NCBI GenBank assembly: GCA_037176705.1
Contig: CM073893.1
Span: forward strand, 16,120,074-16,184,073
Length of the DNA stretch: 64,000 nucleotides
Origin: Molossus alvarezi
Lineage: Eukaryota > Chordata > Mammalia > Chiroptera > Molossidae
Direction: 5' to 3'
Part shown: in pieces, positions 22,311 to 34,829 of the stretch
How positions within the stretch are numbered: the first letter of the stretch is position 1
Layout: each line of letters opens with the position of its first letter
Notes under the pieces: generated by a model
What the model saw: the letters and a program-made list of their open reading frames with translations, nothing else
Database searches by the model: none
What the model was told of the DNA's origin: nothing
Position numbers and translations under genes: made by a program

Positions 22311-23204
22311 TTTGGCTGCCTCCCTGTGTTTGTTTCTGTGTATTACTTAATGAGCGGTATGGGGCTCGCTGAGACCGGTGCTGCTCGTTTGAAAGAATTT
22401 AGGAAAAACCTGAAGCAGGATCCAAGACCGGCCAATCCTATGGTTAAGCAAGTGACAACAGCTTGAAAGTTGTGTGGGGCGGGGCGGGGCGGGGCCTCAG
22501 GGAGTCAGCAGGGCGGGGCTACCAGTGTGAGCCAGGTTGCTGGAGTCCCAGATATGGCTTCTGTCTGCCGTCCCCGGGAAGGGCTCACCAAAGGAACAAA
22601 GGCCTCTTACAGCACGTTTGTCCCCGAGGAAGGCCCCTCTCCAGCGCTCGCTCCAGTGCCAAACAGCTCAGTTCTTCCCTGTGTGTCTCTGGTGCCCCTC
22701 GAGCTGCCTCCCCTCCGAGCTTAGAGGGAGAGAGTCCGATAAGTCCGTGCGCGGGCCCTTTAGGGAGCTGCCTGGGGCTCCAGCCGCTTCAGCCTCCCTG
22801 AGCCTCAGTTCCCGCTGGTTTTTCCAGCCAGAAGTTATGGGGACTTCTCTTCCTGGCACTGGAACCCTGAGCGGGGCACCTGGTGTGGGACGGGGACCCC
22901 TCAGTCCTCAGGAAGGACCTTCCCAGCCGCGGGAGCCTCCTGATTTTTATCCACCACGCTTGGGTGTGGGACCAGCCCGTCTCGCCGCTGCGCCGCCGCC
23001 GCCCCTCGCGCCGCCGCCCGTCCTACCGGTCTGGATGTAGCTGCTTTTTTTTTTCCCCTTAGTTCCGTAGTTGTACGACTTCCATTCAGCTTGATTTCAG
23101 GCGGTTTTGAATGATGGTTGTTCTTTAGTTTAGTTGTAACTTTGATGTGGTTGTGGGAGGACGCGATACCGCGTTTACCTACGCCACCATCTTGACCGGA
23201 AGTC
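22311..23204 (-). promoter_or_regulatory. HAL1 5' UTR/promoter
   Basis: CpG-rich, with three tandem GC-box repeats (GGGGCGGGGCGGGGC at 22,477-22,496). At the very 5' end is an ETS-like CTTCCGG word followed by a YY1-like CAAGATGGTGGC (23,183-23,194, minus). YY1 at the 5' edge positions transcription starts in human L1. Long plus-strand open frames run through this region (167 codons at 22,537-23,040). Confidence 0.75.
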
Positions 23205-23299
23205 CTCAATTTGGGATATCTTAACTTCAAGAAAATAATTTGAATATTCTCTCTTGCATCCCTTTCTCAGCACCAGATCATTAAAATAGTTTTGCTTGA

Positions 23300-23507
23300 C
23301 ATCGGCCTGTGGTCCAGAGAGACCCCGGTTTGGTTCCCACTAAGGGTGTGTACCTCGGTTGCAGTTTGTCCACAGCCCTGGGTCATGCAGGTGGCAGCCA
23401 CTTGATGTGTCCCTTTCACGTCGATGTTTCTCTCTCTCTCTCTTCCTCCCACTCTATCTGAACAAAAAATGAAAAAATGTCCTTGGGTGAGAATAAAAAA
23501 TAAAATA
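23300..23507 (+). mobile_element. VES SINE, 5'-truncated
   Basis: Lacks roughly the first 35 bases of the tRNA-like head but keeps the B-box part, body and tail. It is flanked by a perfect 17-bp duplication (23,283-23,299 and 23,508-23,524, starting AAAATAGTTTTG), so it inserted already truncated. Confidence 0.92.
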
Positions 23508-23524
23508 AAAATAGTTTTGCTTGA

Positions 23525-25440
23525 ATGCAATTACTCTACTTATTCTTTTTATGTTATTATTAACAGAAAAGATCCCTCATAAGCCAATTAAGTGGCAGTC
23601 AACAAGATTAGAGGGAAATGTTTATTCTACTTAAGTGTTAAGACAAATGCATTTCATTGGCATTTCCCTTCATGGAAAGTACTAGCTACAAAAAATTTCT
23701 TATTAAAAGAACAAATTAAAACAAGAAGCACAATTTCTGGTATATTGTAGGTGCCCAATAGTGACTATGCCTTTGCTGTAACTTATAAGGTGTGAATATG
23801 CACTTGAAACTCCATCCATTTATGCACACACCCATACAGGCACACACATGAAATTTGAACACACTAACGTGGACAGGTTTCCTTTACCTCCCACCACACT
23901 TGTCTCTGTTACAATGGTAAGGATTGTTCTTGCTTTGCTAATCACGCAGACCAGAACTGGGGTGAGCTTGCGAAGGTGCTGTCCTCTGGCGGAAGTTAGG
24001 AGATTTGCATGCTCAGCCAGATGAAAGAAATCACAGTCAACAGCTCAGGCAATATTAGCTAATCATGTTGGGTTGTATTTATTTGATGACTGACAGAGGA
24101 AGAGAAAACTATGAAGGATACAGAGGAGGAACAGTCAGAGAGAAAATATTCCATAGAGCCTAGGACAGTGATGAGCACAGAGTAGCCTCCAGTGAATATC
24201 TGTTGATTGATTAAAAAGATAAGCCTGGGGCTGTAGATGATGTTGATTCAGAGACACGTGTGGGCTCAATACTGGCAACTGAGGTGAACTGACTAATTCT
24301 GCACCAACACTGAGAATCCTGCTGAATTTTGAAAATTTTCAATATTCACTTCCAGTTATTACTTAATCCACCAGCACTGTTACAGAGGGTGGGGCGTCTC
24401 TCCATCAACTCTGAGTTAGAGACAGCCAGTCATTTTTTACTCAAAGGGAGTTAAAGGATTTAGAGATGAAATATACATCCTTGAACACTGCAACCTATGT
24501 CACAAAACCTCGATGCAACCAGGCATCAATATTTAAAGCACAGTCGCAATTTTACTCAGAATCCAAGAAGAGGGAAATAACATGCTTTGCTGGAAGGGGC
24601 AAGCGAGGAGCTCAGAATTGAGTCAGAATGTGGTCAGGATGGACAGGTCCCTGACACATTTGCCAATCTTCCTGCAAACTTTGAAAGTTTTACTGCCTCT
24701 AGCTACACCTGTTCCTAATTTACTTGTCATGAATAGTGGCTCCTCTGCCCAGGAGAGAAGCTGTTACTAAATGAGAGGTGAGGCGGGTTGCTTGTGTGTC
24801 CTCTTCAGCGTCTGAAACAGTTCTTCAGGTCGCCTGTACAGCTAAGGCTTGAGGAGGAAAAGAATAACAACTCTTACATAGAGGCTTTCTCTCCAGAGTA
24901 TAAGTAACAGGTTTCTTTGGACTATTCCCCTCCCTCCCCCAATTCCCATTTAATTCCTGGGAAGAATAAAGGAAGACCCAGTATTAAAGCTGCTCTGCAT
25001 GTTACAGTAATACAGGGTTAGGGTGCACAGAGAGCAACTGGGGGAGTAAAAGCAGCTGGAAAGTTATGGAAACAGGTGGAAGGGCAGCTGGAAATGCCTA
25101 GGTATTTCTCTAAAGTTTGGTGGGAAACTGCTACAATTTTCAAGAGTCTCTGGGAAATCTTCCACCAAGTCTGGTGCTTGCCAAGACGCCGAGAAACCAC
25201 AAGCACCTCGTGTCTGGTTTGGCTCCTGGGATGTGCTGAGGGTAACTGCCTCTCCTCACGTCCACTTTCCAAAATGCAAGCAAGTTCCTCTCATTGGGAA
25301 ATAATCATAAACTGAACAAGGAAGGGGATTCCCAGAAAGCAAGGACCACTAAGAAGTGGGCAGTAGTGGGATGGCAAAGTTGACATCTGATAACACAGCA
25401 CCTTAAAGCCCCTAACTTCCTAGATTTACTTCCTCATTAT
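23525..25440. other. Non-coding stretch with a possible L2 scrap
   Basis: About 1.9 kb without a gene. Bases around 24,155-24,215 resemble an L2 3' end (GAGCACAGAGTAG..., then a TGTTGATTGATT-type end). The rest is unassigned. Confidence 0.45.
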
Positions 25441-25444
25441 GTGG

Positions 25445-25570
25445 GACAAGTTATTCATTTATTCATTCATCCATTCAATAAATATTAAGCACTTTCTACC
25501 TGCCAGGCACTGGGTCAGGTGATGGAGGCAGATTTAACTCTGTAGAACTGACTTGTGCAGTGAACAAGCT
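25445..25570 (+). repeat. Ancient interspersed repeat fragment
   Basis: Contains the widespread mammalian pattern ATTCAATAAATATTAAGCAC followed by TGCCAGGCACTGGG. A similar fragment lies at 55,950. I do not assign the family. Confidence 0.55.
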
Positions 25571-25619
25571 CACGTTATACTACAGTGGGAGGCTGGCGGT
25601 ATAAACAAACCATTAGAAT

Positions 25620-26000
25620 GCACAGAAGTAATGAGGGGTGTTCACACGTAGTCTGGGTCTCCTCCAGGAGTATGCTAGGATATTGCTGCCCCACCTGCTT
25701 AGAAGTTGGGAGGGGCTGTGTGACTGACTTTGATCAATGAAGGTGAACGGAAGTGAAGTCTGTAATTGCACTGGGAAGGTTCAGGACAACCTTTCACTAT
25801 ACTCTCCTCCCCCTGCCAGGATAATTCAGATGGAGCTCTGTCAGCCTGAGTCCCTGAGCAGAGCCCCCAGCCAACTTGCAATGGATTTGCAATGTGATGG
25901 CGAATGAAATGTATGTAACAAACCAGTACGAGTTTAGGGTTATTTATTACCACAGTGAAAGTGGCCTGTGCTGACTGGCATAAAACACACAGGAGCAGGT
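25620..26000 (+). repeat. Probable MLT1-family LTR relic
   Basis: A degraded stretch with the order of MLT1-like features (GGGAGGGGCTGTGTGACTGA, then a TTTATTACCACAGTGAAAGT end region). Identity is too low for a firm family call. Confidence 0.4.
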
Positions 26001-26639
26001 AGTGCGAGGACTGCTCGGGCAAGGGAGGATTATGCTTTTTGGATTGTCTAATACACCAAGTGATCATTCACCACATGTGGCTTTGATTGAGCTGATCTCC
26101 ACAGACATCAAAGAGAACTGATTAGTGAAGGACATACAGCAGTGAGCAAACAGACCTCAGAACAAGCCCTCCCCTGGTGTGACTTTAGGTGATGGTGAGC
26201 TGACTTATACAAGATTGCCGAGGATCAAATAAGAAAGAATTCTTTAAAAAAAACTGTTTTAAAAATGATAATCAGAAACAAGAGCAGAATTTTAAAAACG
26301 TGATCAGAATAGAGATCCATAAGGTCCCAAGAATATATGTTCAATATTAAGACTGGTCAGGAAGCAGTATGCATCACAGATTATTTTGTGAAGTTGATAA
26401 CCCTCTAGTGTGGTGTATCTGTAAAACCTATTTGCTGTGGGCATGAGTTAATTATAAGGCAAAACTGAAGAACCAGCACTTTATAACAAGATGATGACAG
26501 TTTAAAAAATTGTTTTAAAGTTCATAAATGCCTTTATTTTTATCAGATATTCTAGTCATATTTTATATATTTCTGATATATATTCTTTATATAAATATGT
26601 AAATAAATATATATACATATGTTTTATACTGCATTTAGT
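26001..26639. other. Non-coding AT-rich stretch
   Basis: Nothing recognised; increasingly AT-rich towards 26,600. Confidence 0.5.
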
Positions 26640-27130
26640 ACTTCACATGCTATTTTCTAATCTTCCTTCTTTGAATATACTGTAAACTATTTCTTATGTA
26701 TTTAAATATTCTTTGTGTGCATGACAAAAAATAATGCATTTATAGTTATAACAAAAACAATACATGGGCTATCTATTGTACAGATATACACAAAAGGAAG
26801 TATATTGCATGCATGTTTACATTGGGGTTTTTTCATTTGTTATACTGTGAACATCTTTTTATATTGTTGCTGTTGTTCTGAGGCATCATCTTTAGTAACT
26901 GTGCTGTGGTCCATATGAGCAGAATTTGTTTAGCTAATTCTCAGTTATAAGAAATTTATGGCAAAATATTCATCCACATCCATGATTTTTTAAAAGGATA
27001 AATTACTATAAGTAGAATGGCTGGATCAAACTGAATGCCAAGTTTAAGGATTTTGATACGTGTTTCTGAACTACCCCCATAAAAGTAATTCCAATGTGTA
27101 CTCTTACTGATAGGGTATTAGAGGATCTTG
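26640..27130 (-). repeat. Old L1ME-type 3' fragment (antisense)
   Basis: Contains an antisense L1M 3' UTR pattern: GGATAAATTACTATAAGTAG, then AATGGCTGGATCAAA, then a TTTTGATACGTGTTTCTGAA block. Divergent from the young L1s in the window. Confidence 0.6.
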
Positions 27131-27594
27131 CACATTATCTCTGTTATGGATGCCAAACAGATATACTAACTAATATAATAGCCTCAAATTGGAGAGAAAG
27201 GGGAAGAAGAAAAAATGGTAGGGGAGAGGAAGAAGGTCGAAGGAGAGGAGGTGCAGGAGAATATGAAAACAAACAGACAAACAGAGAGGCAGAGAGTTCA
27301 TCTCATTTCAACCCCCAAAGCACTGTCAGACCTAGTCCTCACCTGGGACTTTGGAAAATCACACCCAATTTTTCTGTTGATAGTCATGTAAACGTTTGAT
27401 AAGTAAACATAAGCGTTGAGAGGTTCATGGTCACATGAAGTGGGAAGGACAGTTGTGAGAGCCACGCATAGTTGTGGGGACAGTGCCATGGTGATCCCAA
27501 GACATAACTATTGCTGGGACAGTGCACCAACCATAAGAAACAACATTTCATGGACAAGCTAAATTGGCATTCAAGAGCAAGGCTCCTGGCTTTG
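27131..27594. other. Non-coding stretch with purine-rich tract
   Basis: A GA-rich run (27,190-27,300) gives a 101-codon plus-strand frame that is compositional. No gene is supported. Confidence 0.5.
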
Positions 27595-29270
27595 AGTTCA
27601 AGATGGTGGAGTAGGAAGATCTTGAACTCACCTCCTCTTATTGACATAAAAACTACAACTACATACAGAATATCAAAGAACAGTTATCTCTAAGAAAAAC
27701 CTGAAGACAATCAGAACAGATTTTTCTACAACTAAGAATGTAAAAAAAAACAATATTGAGATGGATGGGAAGGGCAGAGACTCAATGTAGTCAAGATGCA
27801 TTGCCTGTGTATTGACTCACAAGCAAGAGGGATACCACAACTGTGGAGGTCACCCCTTAAACAGCAAGAGGTCCAAGCCCCAACCTGGGGGACCTGCACT
27901 GGGAAGAGGAGACCCCATAACATCTGACTTTGAAAACCAGTGTGACTTGCATCTGGGAGAGCCAAAGGGCTGTAGGAAGCTAAGGCTGTACTCTTTCCAA
28001 GTCCCAGGGCAGAGGCAGCAGTTTGAAAAATACCTGGGTCATACATGAAGATGATACCTTGACTAATTATAAGGTGTGTGCTAGAGGGGCAGGGATCTGT
28101 TGGAACTTTCTCTAGGAACAGAAGTGTTGGTAAATGCCATTTTTTCCCCTTCCTTTACTCTCTTTCCACCTAGCTGGTCTGACATAGGCAGTAAAATCTC
28201 TGACATTTCTCATAGCAATATTTTTTTCTGAAATATCTTTCTGGGCAAGGGAAACAAAATAAAAAATAAAACAATGGGACTCCATCAAACTAAAAATGTT
28301 TACATAGTAAAGGAGACCATCAATAAAATGAATGGGAGAACATATTTGCTTATATGTATGTTAAGGGATTAATATCCAGAATTTATAAAGAACTTATAAA
28401 ACTTAACACCAAAAAAATGAACAATCCATTTAAAGAATGAACAAAGGACCTGAATAGACACTTCACCAAAGAGGACATACAGATTGCCAATTCATATATG
28501 AAAACATGCTCAATATCACTAAGCATCATAGAAATGCAAATTAAAACCACAATGATAGTCACACCTGCCAGAATGGCTATTATCAATAAATCAACAAACA
28601 ACAAGCGTTGGCAAGGATGTGGAGAAAAGGGAACCTTTGTTTACTGTTGGTGGGAATGCAGATTGGTGCAGCCACTGTGGAAAGCAGTATGGAGTTACCT
28701 CAAAAAACTAATAATGGAACTGCCTTATGACCCAGCAATTCCACGTCTGGGAATTTATTCAAAGAAACTTGAAACACTAATTCAAAAGAATATATGCACC
28801 CCTATGTTCATTGCAGCATTATTTATAATAGTTAAGATTTGGAAGCAGCCCAAGTGAGGATAGCATCAGTAGATGAGTGGATAAAACAGCTTATGGTCTA
28901 TTTACACAACAGAATACTATTTGGCCGTAAAATGAAAGAAATTTTTACCCTTTGTGACAGCCTGGATGGACCTAGAGAACATTATGCTAAGTGAAATATG
29001 CCAGTCAAAGAAAGACAAGTGCCATATGACTTCACTCATATGTGAAATTTAATGATCAAACTGAACTAACAAGAAAAATAAAAGCAGACTTATATAGAGA
29101 GAGCAAGCAGAGAGTTCTGGTGGCAGGGGTGGAGGGTATTGGGGGATGGAGGGATTGAGAAAAAAAAAAGAGAAATAACTCATGGACATGAACAATAGTG
29201 TGGTGGAGGTAGAAGAGGGTATAGAGGGGTAAGTGGTGATGGCAAATAAAAATATATAAATTTAAGTTAA
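27595..29270 (+). mobile_element. Old L1M mosaic: 5' UTR joined to 3' end
   Basis: Begins with a YY1-like CAAGATGGTGGAGTAGG (27,599) and L1M 5' UTR sequence to about 28,170. It then jumps to ORF2 C-terminal sequence (from about 28,185; open 28,498-28,857 with [20 protein letters not shown]) and a 3' UTR ending near 29,270. ORF1 and most of ORF2 are absent at this point. Either an internal deletion occurred or a truncated L1 tail inserted into the 5' UTR of the L1 continuing at 29,285. Confidence 0.75.
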
Positions 29271-30233
29271 AGAAAAAAGACTATATATATAGTTTAAATA
29301 ACATATTCTATGCTTTGGAACCTCTAAAAATAGCATCACACACACACACACACACAAAACAAAGAAGCTACTGTCCTGCCATACCAAGTGCATGGCCTCA
29401 AGTAGCACTGGGCTCCCCTCTCTCAAAGTGGCCCCTGCCTCACCACAACCAGAGGGCAGCCTCAGTTGGCACCAGTGAAGTGCAATGTGTCTGTAATAGT
29501 CGAGGCTGGGGCTGATACCAGAGGCCTGTTCTGCCCAATAGTGTGCCAATAGCAGTTGTAGTAAAACCCATCAGCCTCTAAAGGCTGCCCAGTATGCATT
29601 TAACTGTTGTGGCCATGCCTCACATCCAACTGGGCTAGGTACTAGCCCCACCCAATCTGCCTCCATTGTGTTTATAACAGTTGTGCCCCAACCACAACAG
29701 GAGGCCATACTAGTCCACACAAAGAACACCTCTCTAGCCCCTGGCTGTGGTGACCAGAAAATTGCACCACTGGGTCTCATAAGATACCTTCTACATGAGG
29801 CCACTTTTTCAAGACCAGGAGCTGCAGCTCACCTACATAATACATAGAAACTAACAGACAAAATGTGGAGACAAGAGAATATGTCTCAAACCAAACAATA
29901 AAACAAAACCCCAGATAAATAAGTAAACAAAATGGAGGTAAGCTGTTTACTAGATAAAGTTTTCAAAGTAATAGTCATTAAGATGCTCATCAAGCTCTGC
30001 AGAAAAGTGGACCAACTCAGTGAGTACTTAAACAAAGGAATTTTTAAAATGTAAAAAAAGAAACTATTAACACTGAAGATAATGTAACAACTAAAATGAA
30101 AAGAGTACACTAGAGGAAATCAACAACAGAGCAGATGATGAAGACTGAATCAGTGATCAGATAGACAGGATAATGGAAATCGCCCAATTGAAAGAGTAAA
30201 AAGAAAAAAAAAAAATTAATAATTAGGATAGCA

Positions 30234-30333
30234 GCCCTGGCCAGTGGTTGAGGGTCAGCCTGCGTACCAGAAAGTCTCAGGTTCAGTTCCTGCTAGGGGC
30301 ACCTACCACAAAAAAAAAAAAAAAAAAAAAAAG
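30234..30333 (+). mobile_element. Short tRNA-only SINE
   Basis: The VES-like head (GCCCTGGCCAGTGG..., B-box GGTTCAGTTCC) ends at GGGGCACCTACC and goes straight into a long A-tail, without the VES body. It is flanked by the perfect 13-bp duplication AATTAGGATAGCA (30,221-30,233 and 30,334-30,346). Compare 32,546 and 63,585. Confidence 0.88.
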
Positions 30334-31165
30334 AATTAGGATAGCATAAGAGACCTCTGGGACTACATAAAGCATACTAACATTTGTATGACAGACGTTC
30401 CAGAAAGAGAAGAGAGAGAAAACACATAAGACCTATTTGAATAAATAATGGCCGAAAATTTTCCTAACCTGGTAAGGGAAACTAACTTACAATTCCAGAA
30501 AGCACAGAGAGTCCCAAATAGGATTAACCCAAACAGACACAAACCAAGACACATCATAGTTAAAATGTCAAAAGTTAAAGGTAAAGAGAGAATCTAAAAA
30601 GCAGCAAGAGAAAAACAACTAGTTATATACAAGGGATCCCCCATAAGATCAGCTGATTTTTTTAGCCAAAATTGCAGGACATAAAGAAGTGACATGATAT
30701 AGTCAATGTGATAAAAGGGAAAAACCAACAACAAAGAATACTCTATCCAGCAAGGTTATTCCAGAATTAAAGGAGATAGTTTTCCAGACAAGCAAAAGCT
30801 AAAGAAGTTCATCACCACTAAACCAGCATTACAATAAATATTAAGGGAATTCTTTAAGTGGAAAAGAAAAGGCTAAAATCAGAAATATGAAAATATATGA
30901 AAGAAAAAATATTCACTAGTAAAGGCAAACACATAATAAACATAGACCAACCACTTAGAAAGTTAATACTTAAAACAATTAAAATGGCAATAAGTACATA
31001 CCTATCAACAATCACTTTAAGTGTAAATGGATTAAATGCTCCATTCATCCATTTATTTGTATCTTCAATTTCTTTCTTCATTGTCTTATACTTTTCTGAG
31101 TACAGATATTTTACATTCTTGGTTAAACACATAGGGTGGCTGAATGGATTTAAAAAATAACCAAT

Positions 31166-31305
31166 GCCCTGGCTGATTAAAGCGTCAGCCTGCAAACAAA
31201 AGAGTTGCAGGATCGATTCTGGTCAAGGCACGTACCTCGGTTGCAGTTTGGTCCCCAGCCATGGTCGGGGTCGTCAGGAGGCAACCAGCCGATGTGTCTC
31301 TCTCA

Positions 31306-31371
<66 letters not shown>

Positions 31372-31452
31372 CCTCCCTCCCTCCCTCCCTCCCACTCTAT
31401 CTGAAGATAAATGGAAAAGTATCCTCAGGTGAGGATTAAAAAAAAAAAAAAA
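31166..31452 (+). mobile_element. VES SINE with expanded (CT)n
   Basis: Full-length VES with head GCCCTGGCTGATTAAAGCG, a body, about 75 bases of CT repeat (31,309-31,385) and the tail GAAGATAAATGGAAAAGT before poly-A. Confidence 0.9.
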
Positions 31453-31646
31453 TGAACAGACCTGAATAAACATTTCTCTAAGGAAGACATACAGATGGCA
31501 AGCACATGAAAAGATGTTCAGCATCACTAATCATGAGGGAAATGCAAGAAAGAAGCACAATGAGATATCCCCTCATACCTGTCAGAATAGCTAGCATCAA
31601 AAAGATAAGAAACAAGAAGTGCTGATGAGGTGGAGAAAAGGGAATC

Positions 31647-31692
31647 TGCCTGGCCAGTTTGGCCCAGCAGTTAGAGCGTCAGCCCACGGTCC
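31647..31692 (+). mobile_element. Tailless VES head stub
   Basis: About 46 bases of SINE head only (TGCCTGGCCAGTTTGGCCCA, then TTAGAGCGTCAGCCC and CGGTCC) interrupt the L1 text. There is no A-tail. GAGAAAAGGGAA (31,633-31,644) recurs as AGAGAAAAGAGAA (31,693-31,705). The stub covers about the 5' half of the tRNA-like part. Confidence 0.75.
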
Positions 31693-32545
31693 AGAGAAAA
31701 GAGAACCCGCGTGCACTGTTGGCCGGATTGTAAATGGGCACAGACACTATGGAAAACAGTATGGAGGTTCCTCAAAAAATAAAAAAATAGAAGTACCATA
31801 CAATTCAGCAAGTCCAGTTCTGAGCATTTAACTGAAAAAAATAAAATGAAAAAAATAAAATAAAAAAGATATATGCACCCCTATGTTCATTGTAACATTA
31901 TTTACAAAGTCATGACATGGAAGCAACCTAGGTGTCCATCTATAGATGCATGGAATAATGAAGATGTGGTATAGTATTCAATTAAATATCACTTAGCCAT
32001 AAAAACAATAACATCTTTTTTACATGGATAGACCTAGAGGGTATTACACTAAGTGAAATAAGTCAGAGAAAGACAAACACTGTAACATTTCATTTACATG
32101 TGATAACTGAAACAACCAAATGAACAAACAAAACAGACTCATAGATACAGAGAACAAACAATTAGTTGCCAGAGTGTTGAGGTGTGGAGGTGTGGGCCGA
32201 ACAGGTGAAGGGGATGAAGAAGTACAAACTTATAGTTGAAATATAAATAAGTCATAGGAATGTAATGCACAGCATAGGAAATACAGTCAATAATATCACA
32301 ATAACTTTGTACACTGATGGATACTAGACTCATGGTGATCACTTCGCAATGTATATAAATGTCAAATCACTATATTGTACATCTGAAATGAATATAATAT
32401 TGTATGTCAACTGTACCTTAATTAAAAAGACCTTTACATTCCAGAATGAAAAAAGAAACGTAAGTGTTCATGAAAAGACTATCTTTTTTTTCTGAGAGTC
32501 CTGATACATGTTGCAGTATATCATTATAAAAATAATTAAAAATAC

Positions 32546-32660
32546 GCCCTGGCTGGTTTGGCTCAGCGGTTGGAGCATTGGCCTACGGACCAGAGAGTCC
32601 CAGGTTTGGTTCCCGCTAGAGGCACATACCATGAATAAATAATAATAATAATAATAATAG
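32546..32660 (+). mobile_element. Short tRNA-only SINE
   Basis: The head GCCCTGGCTGGTTTGGCTCA and B-box GGTTTGGTTCCC end at GGCACATACC and pass into an A-rich tail that has become (AAT)n. It lacks the VES body, like the copies at 30,234 and 63,585. The target duplication is unclear. Confidence 0.85.
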
Positions 32661-32998
32661 TCATTAAAATGAAGATTGTGTCCCTAAATTTATCTTTCCA
32701 AGCATTATATAATTCACTCCTAATTATCCACATTTCTTTTATATTTTGGAAAAAATGAGACCTATTCTTATAGTGATTTATGATACTTGTTTTGCGGTAA
32801 TGTACTTTTATTTTGCCATTCATCTTAGCTGAATGTACTTAGAAAGATAAACTGATGAGATACATAATATAACGCAAGTTAAATGTAAATAATTTGGAGA
32901 TCATCCTTCAAAAGAAAACTCTGTTCACTGGCTACCACTCCACCTGGCTGGTCACCATAGCTCCTTAACAGACTGTGGCCTCAGTGAACCATGCCTCC

Positions 32999-33360
32999 TA
33001 GTACTCACAGCCTTGTAACGCAGTAGAATGCAGTAGAAGAACATGATGCTCATTTGCGGTTTAAGCCTCAAGCTTGGCAGTTTCTGCCTTTGCACTGTTG
33101 GAAGCCCGAGCAGCCTTGTAAGAATCCTGGCTCCCTGGCTGGAGGACCATGTGGGGAGGAGGAGGTCCTGCTGTCCCCGCTTTCCAGCTGAGGCCAGCCC
33201 CAGCCTACTCGCCAGTGGGATGGAAGCGCAGGATTGCCACTTACATGCCCATCAAAAGCCCAGCTAAATCACAGAAATGTGACCAAACAAAATGACTATT
33301 GTTTTAAGCCACTAAATCTTAAGGTGGTTTGTACACAGCGACAGAGAAACAAAACACTAA
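32999..33360 (+). repeat. MLT1-family LTR relic
   Basis: The 3' part has TTGTTTTAAGCCACTAAATC then GGTGGTTTGTACACAGCGAC, the usual end of MLT1 LTRs. The 5' part is degraded. Confidence 0.6.
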
Positions 33361-34829
33361 CTTTTCTTAAATCTTACAGAGCTCCTATTTAGAGTTTCTA
33401 GGTGGAATTTTCTTGTAATCCCATTTGCCACACCATCTTCTGCTCTAAGTTCTTAACCAGTCAGGGCTGTCATATATAGTTGTATGGGTTGTGCACTGTG
33501 CCAGGGCACCTGCCAAGGGAGCCAATGGGGACCACTTACCTGTCCTTCCCCTAGAGGGCACACTTTTGTAGATTGCTTGAATATGCCTTATCAGCTCCCA
33601 GAGCTCTGACAAGCAGTATTCAGTTGAATCAAATCCCAAGCTGTTGACCTGGTCTCCACGCCTCCTTTAACTAAATGCCTGATGCCACGTTTGCTCTCAT
33701 TGCTCCTCTTCAGCTTCAGCCCAGCGGGGTTACCCTACCTTTCACCTCAGACGTGCCCATTTTGCCTTCCAATCAGCAGCAGGGCCCAAACTGGGGCTGT
33801 GCCTTGTAAGGGGGGATCCAGTGCAGCCACCAAGCCTCTGTGTACTCAGGCGCCAGGACATTTTCAGTCTTGTAAACCTCACAGGATCTGATGTTTGTTT
33901 ACAGGCACATTTTGGGGGGGATTTCCAAGTGTGTTAAAGTAAGAAAGGGCAGTGAAACCATCCATTATTCCATTTCCTTCTCCAGATGTGGAGGGCAAAG
34001 CCCAGGGGCCATGAGTTACTCTGCCCCAGAGAGGCTATGCTTCATTGGACAAGGGTCCAAAGGCACAGGACACTGAGTCTGAGCTGGGGAAGCTGGTCTC
34101 CAGGGGAGACACTTTTCCTCACAATTCATAGCACAACAATAAAGCAAAATGTTCCAATATGCAGTGCAAATGGACCAACGTGACATGGGATACACGTTGT
34201 CAAACTTTGTAATCTTACCCCTCATTAAATATTCAACACAGATAGTTTGATCTCTTCCTTTTCTCAGCTTCCCCTTCTTCTGCATTCCCGCCTCCTTCAT
34301 GCCCTCTCTCCATCTTACCTGCTGCTGGAAGTGCCACTCAGAGTCCCTCTCCGTCAGGGGAACAGCCAAGGGGGTTTTTAGACCTGGACGAGTGTACAGA
34401 GTGTTTTCCTCGACTCTGGATTCTTTGTGGGGAGTCAAGTGCAGCCAGGTGGCACTGAAGGTGGCACTGCCTTGAGAATGTTACCCCCCCGAAGACTATC
34501 CCAGGGTATAGTACGGTAATAGTCAACATGCCGCTGTGGGGGAGGGGAGCAATTCGGTGCTCACCTGACTTGTGCTGGAAGGCGTTGGAATACCTGGCCT
34601 TGTGCCCTCTCAGCAGGTAGGCTGTTCAGGACAACCAGTACCCCGGGGAATCTCAGTATTCGGGGCCCTGGGCTAAACTAAACACCCCTCTGACTGTGAT
34701 ATACTCAAACATTGAAGGATGAGAGGCCTGTGTGGGACAATAATTTGGCAAACATATGCTGGGAGATGCAAACTAGAAGTAGTAATACTATTTTTATATT
34801 ATAAAAATAATAATTGGTACTTTTTATTG
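33361..34829. other. Non-coding stretch, nothing recognised
   Basis: The longest frame (34,016-34,438 minus, 140 codons) is low-complexity in part and shows no family features. No exon can be supported. Confidence 0.5.

Larger units (their letters stand above)
21001..23204 (-). mobile_element. HAL1 (half-L1) element, complete
   Basis: A 2.2-kb non-LTR element on the minus strand, flanked by an 18-bp duplication (20,983-21,000 and 23,205-23,222, starting CTCAATTTGGG). It has a GC-rich 5' UTR (22,311-23,204), one intact L1-like ORF1 (21,369-22,310) and a 3' UTR with a G-rich purine tract and AATAAAG before the A-tail. ORF2 is absent: the 3' UTR follows ORF1 directly. This is the HAL1 architecture known from mammals. 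It needs L1 ORF2 protein in trans. A near-identical copy lies at 57,034-59,263. Confidence 0.93.
29285..32440 (+). mobile_element. Old L1M with internal inversion
   Basis: Carries L1M 5' UTR (29,300-29,850), degraded ORF1 (29,850-30,880), and the first bases of ORF2 ending near 31,043. About 31,045-31,140 is an antisense ORF2 piece (an internal inversion), then ORF2 3' sequence and 3' UTR continue from 31,453 to 32,440. A VES SINE sits at the inversion/3' boundary. All frames are broken. The first half may belong to the same original element as 27,595. Confidence 0.72.

Noticed and set aside
22463..23040. CpG-rich island as a host gene promoter
   Set aside because: It lies wholly inside a HAL1 element with target duplications and recurs at 58,500-59,100.
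31303..31527. Arginine/glutamate-repeat protein at the CT tract
   Set aside because: It is a translation of the (CT)n tail of a VES SINE.
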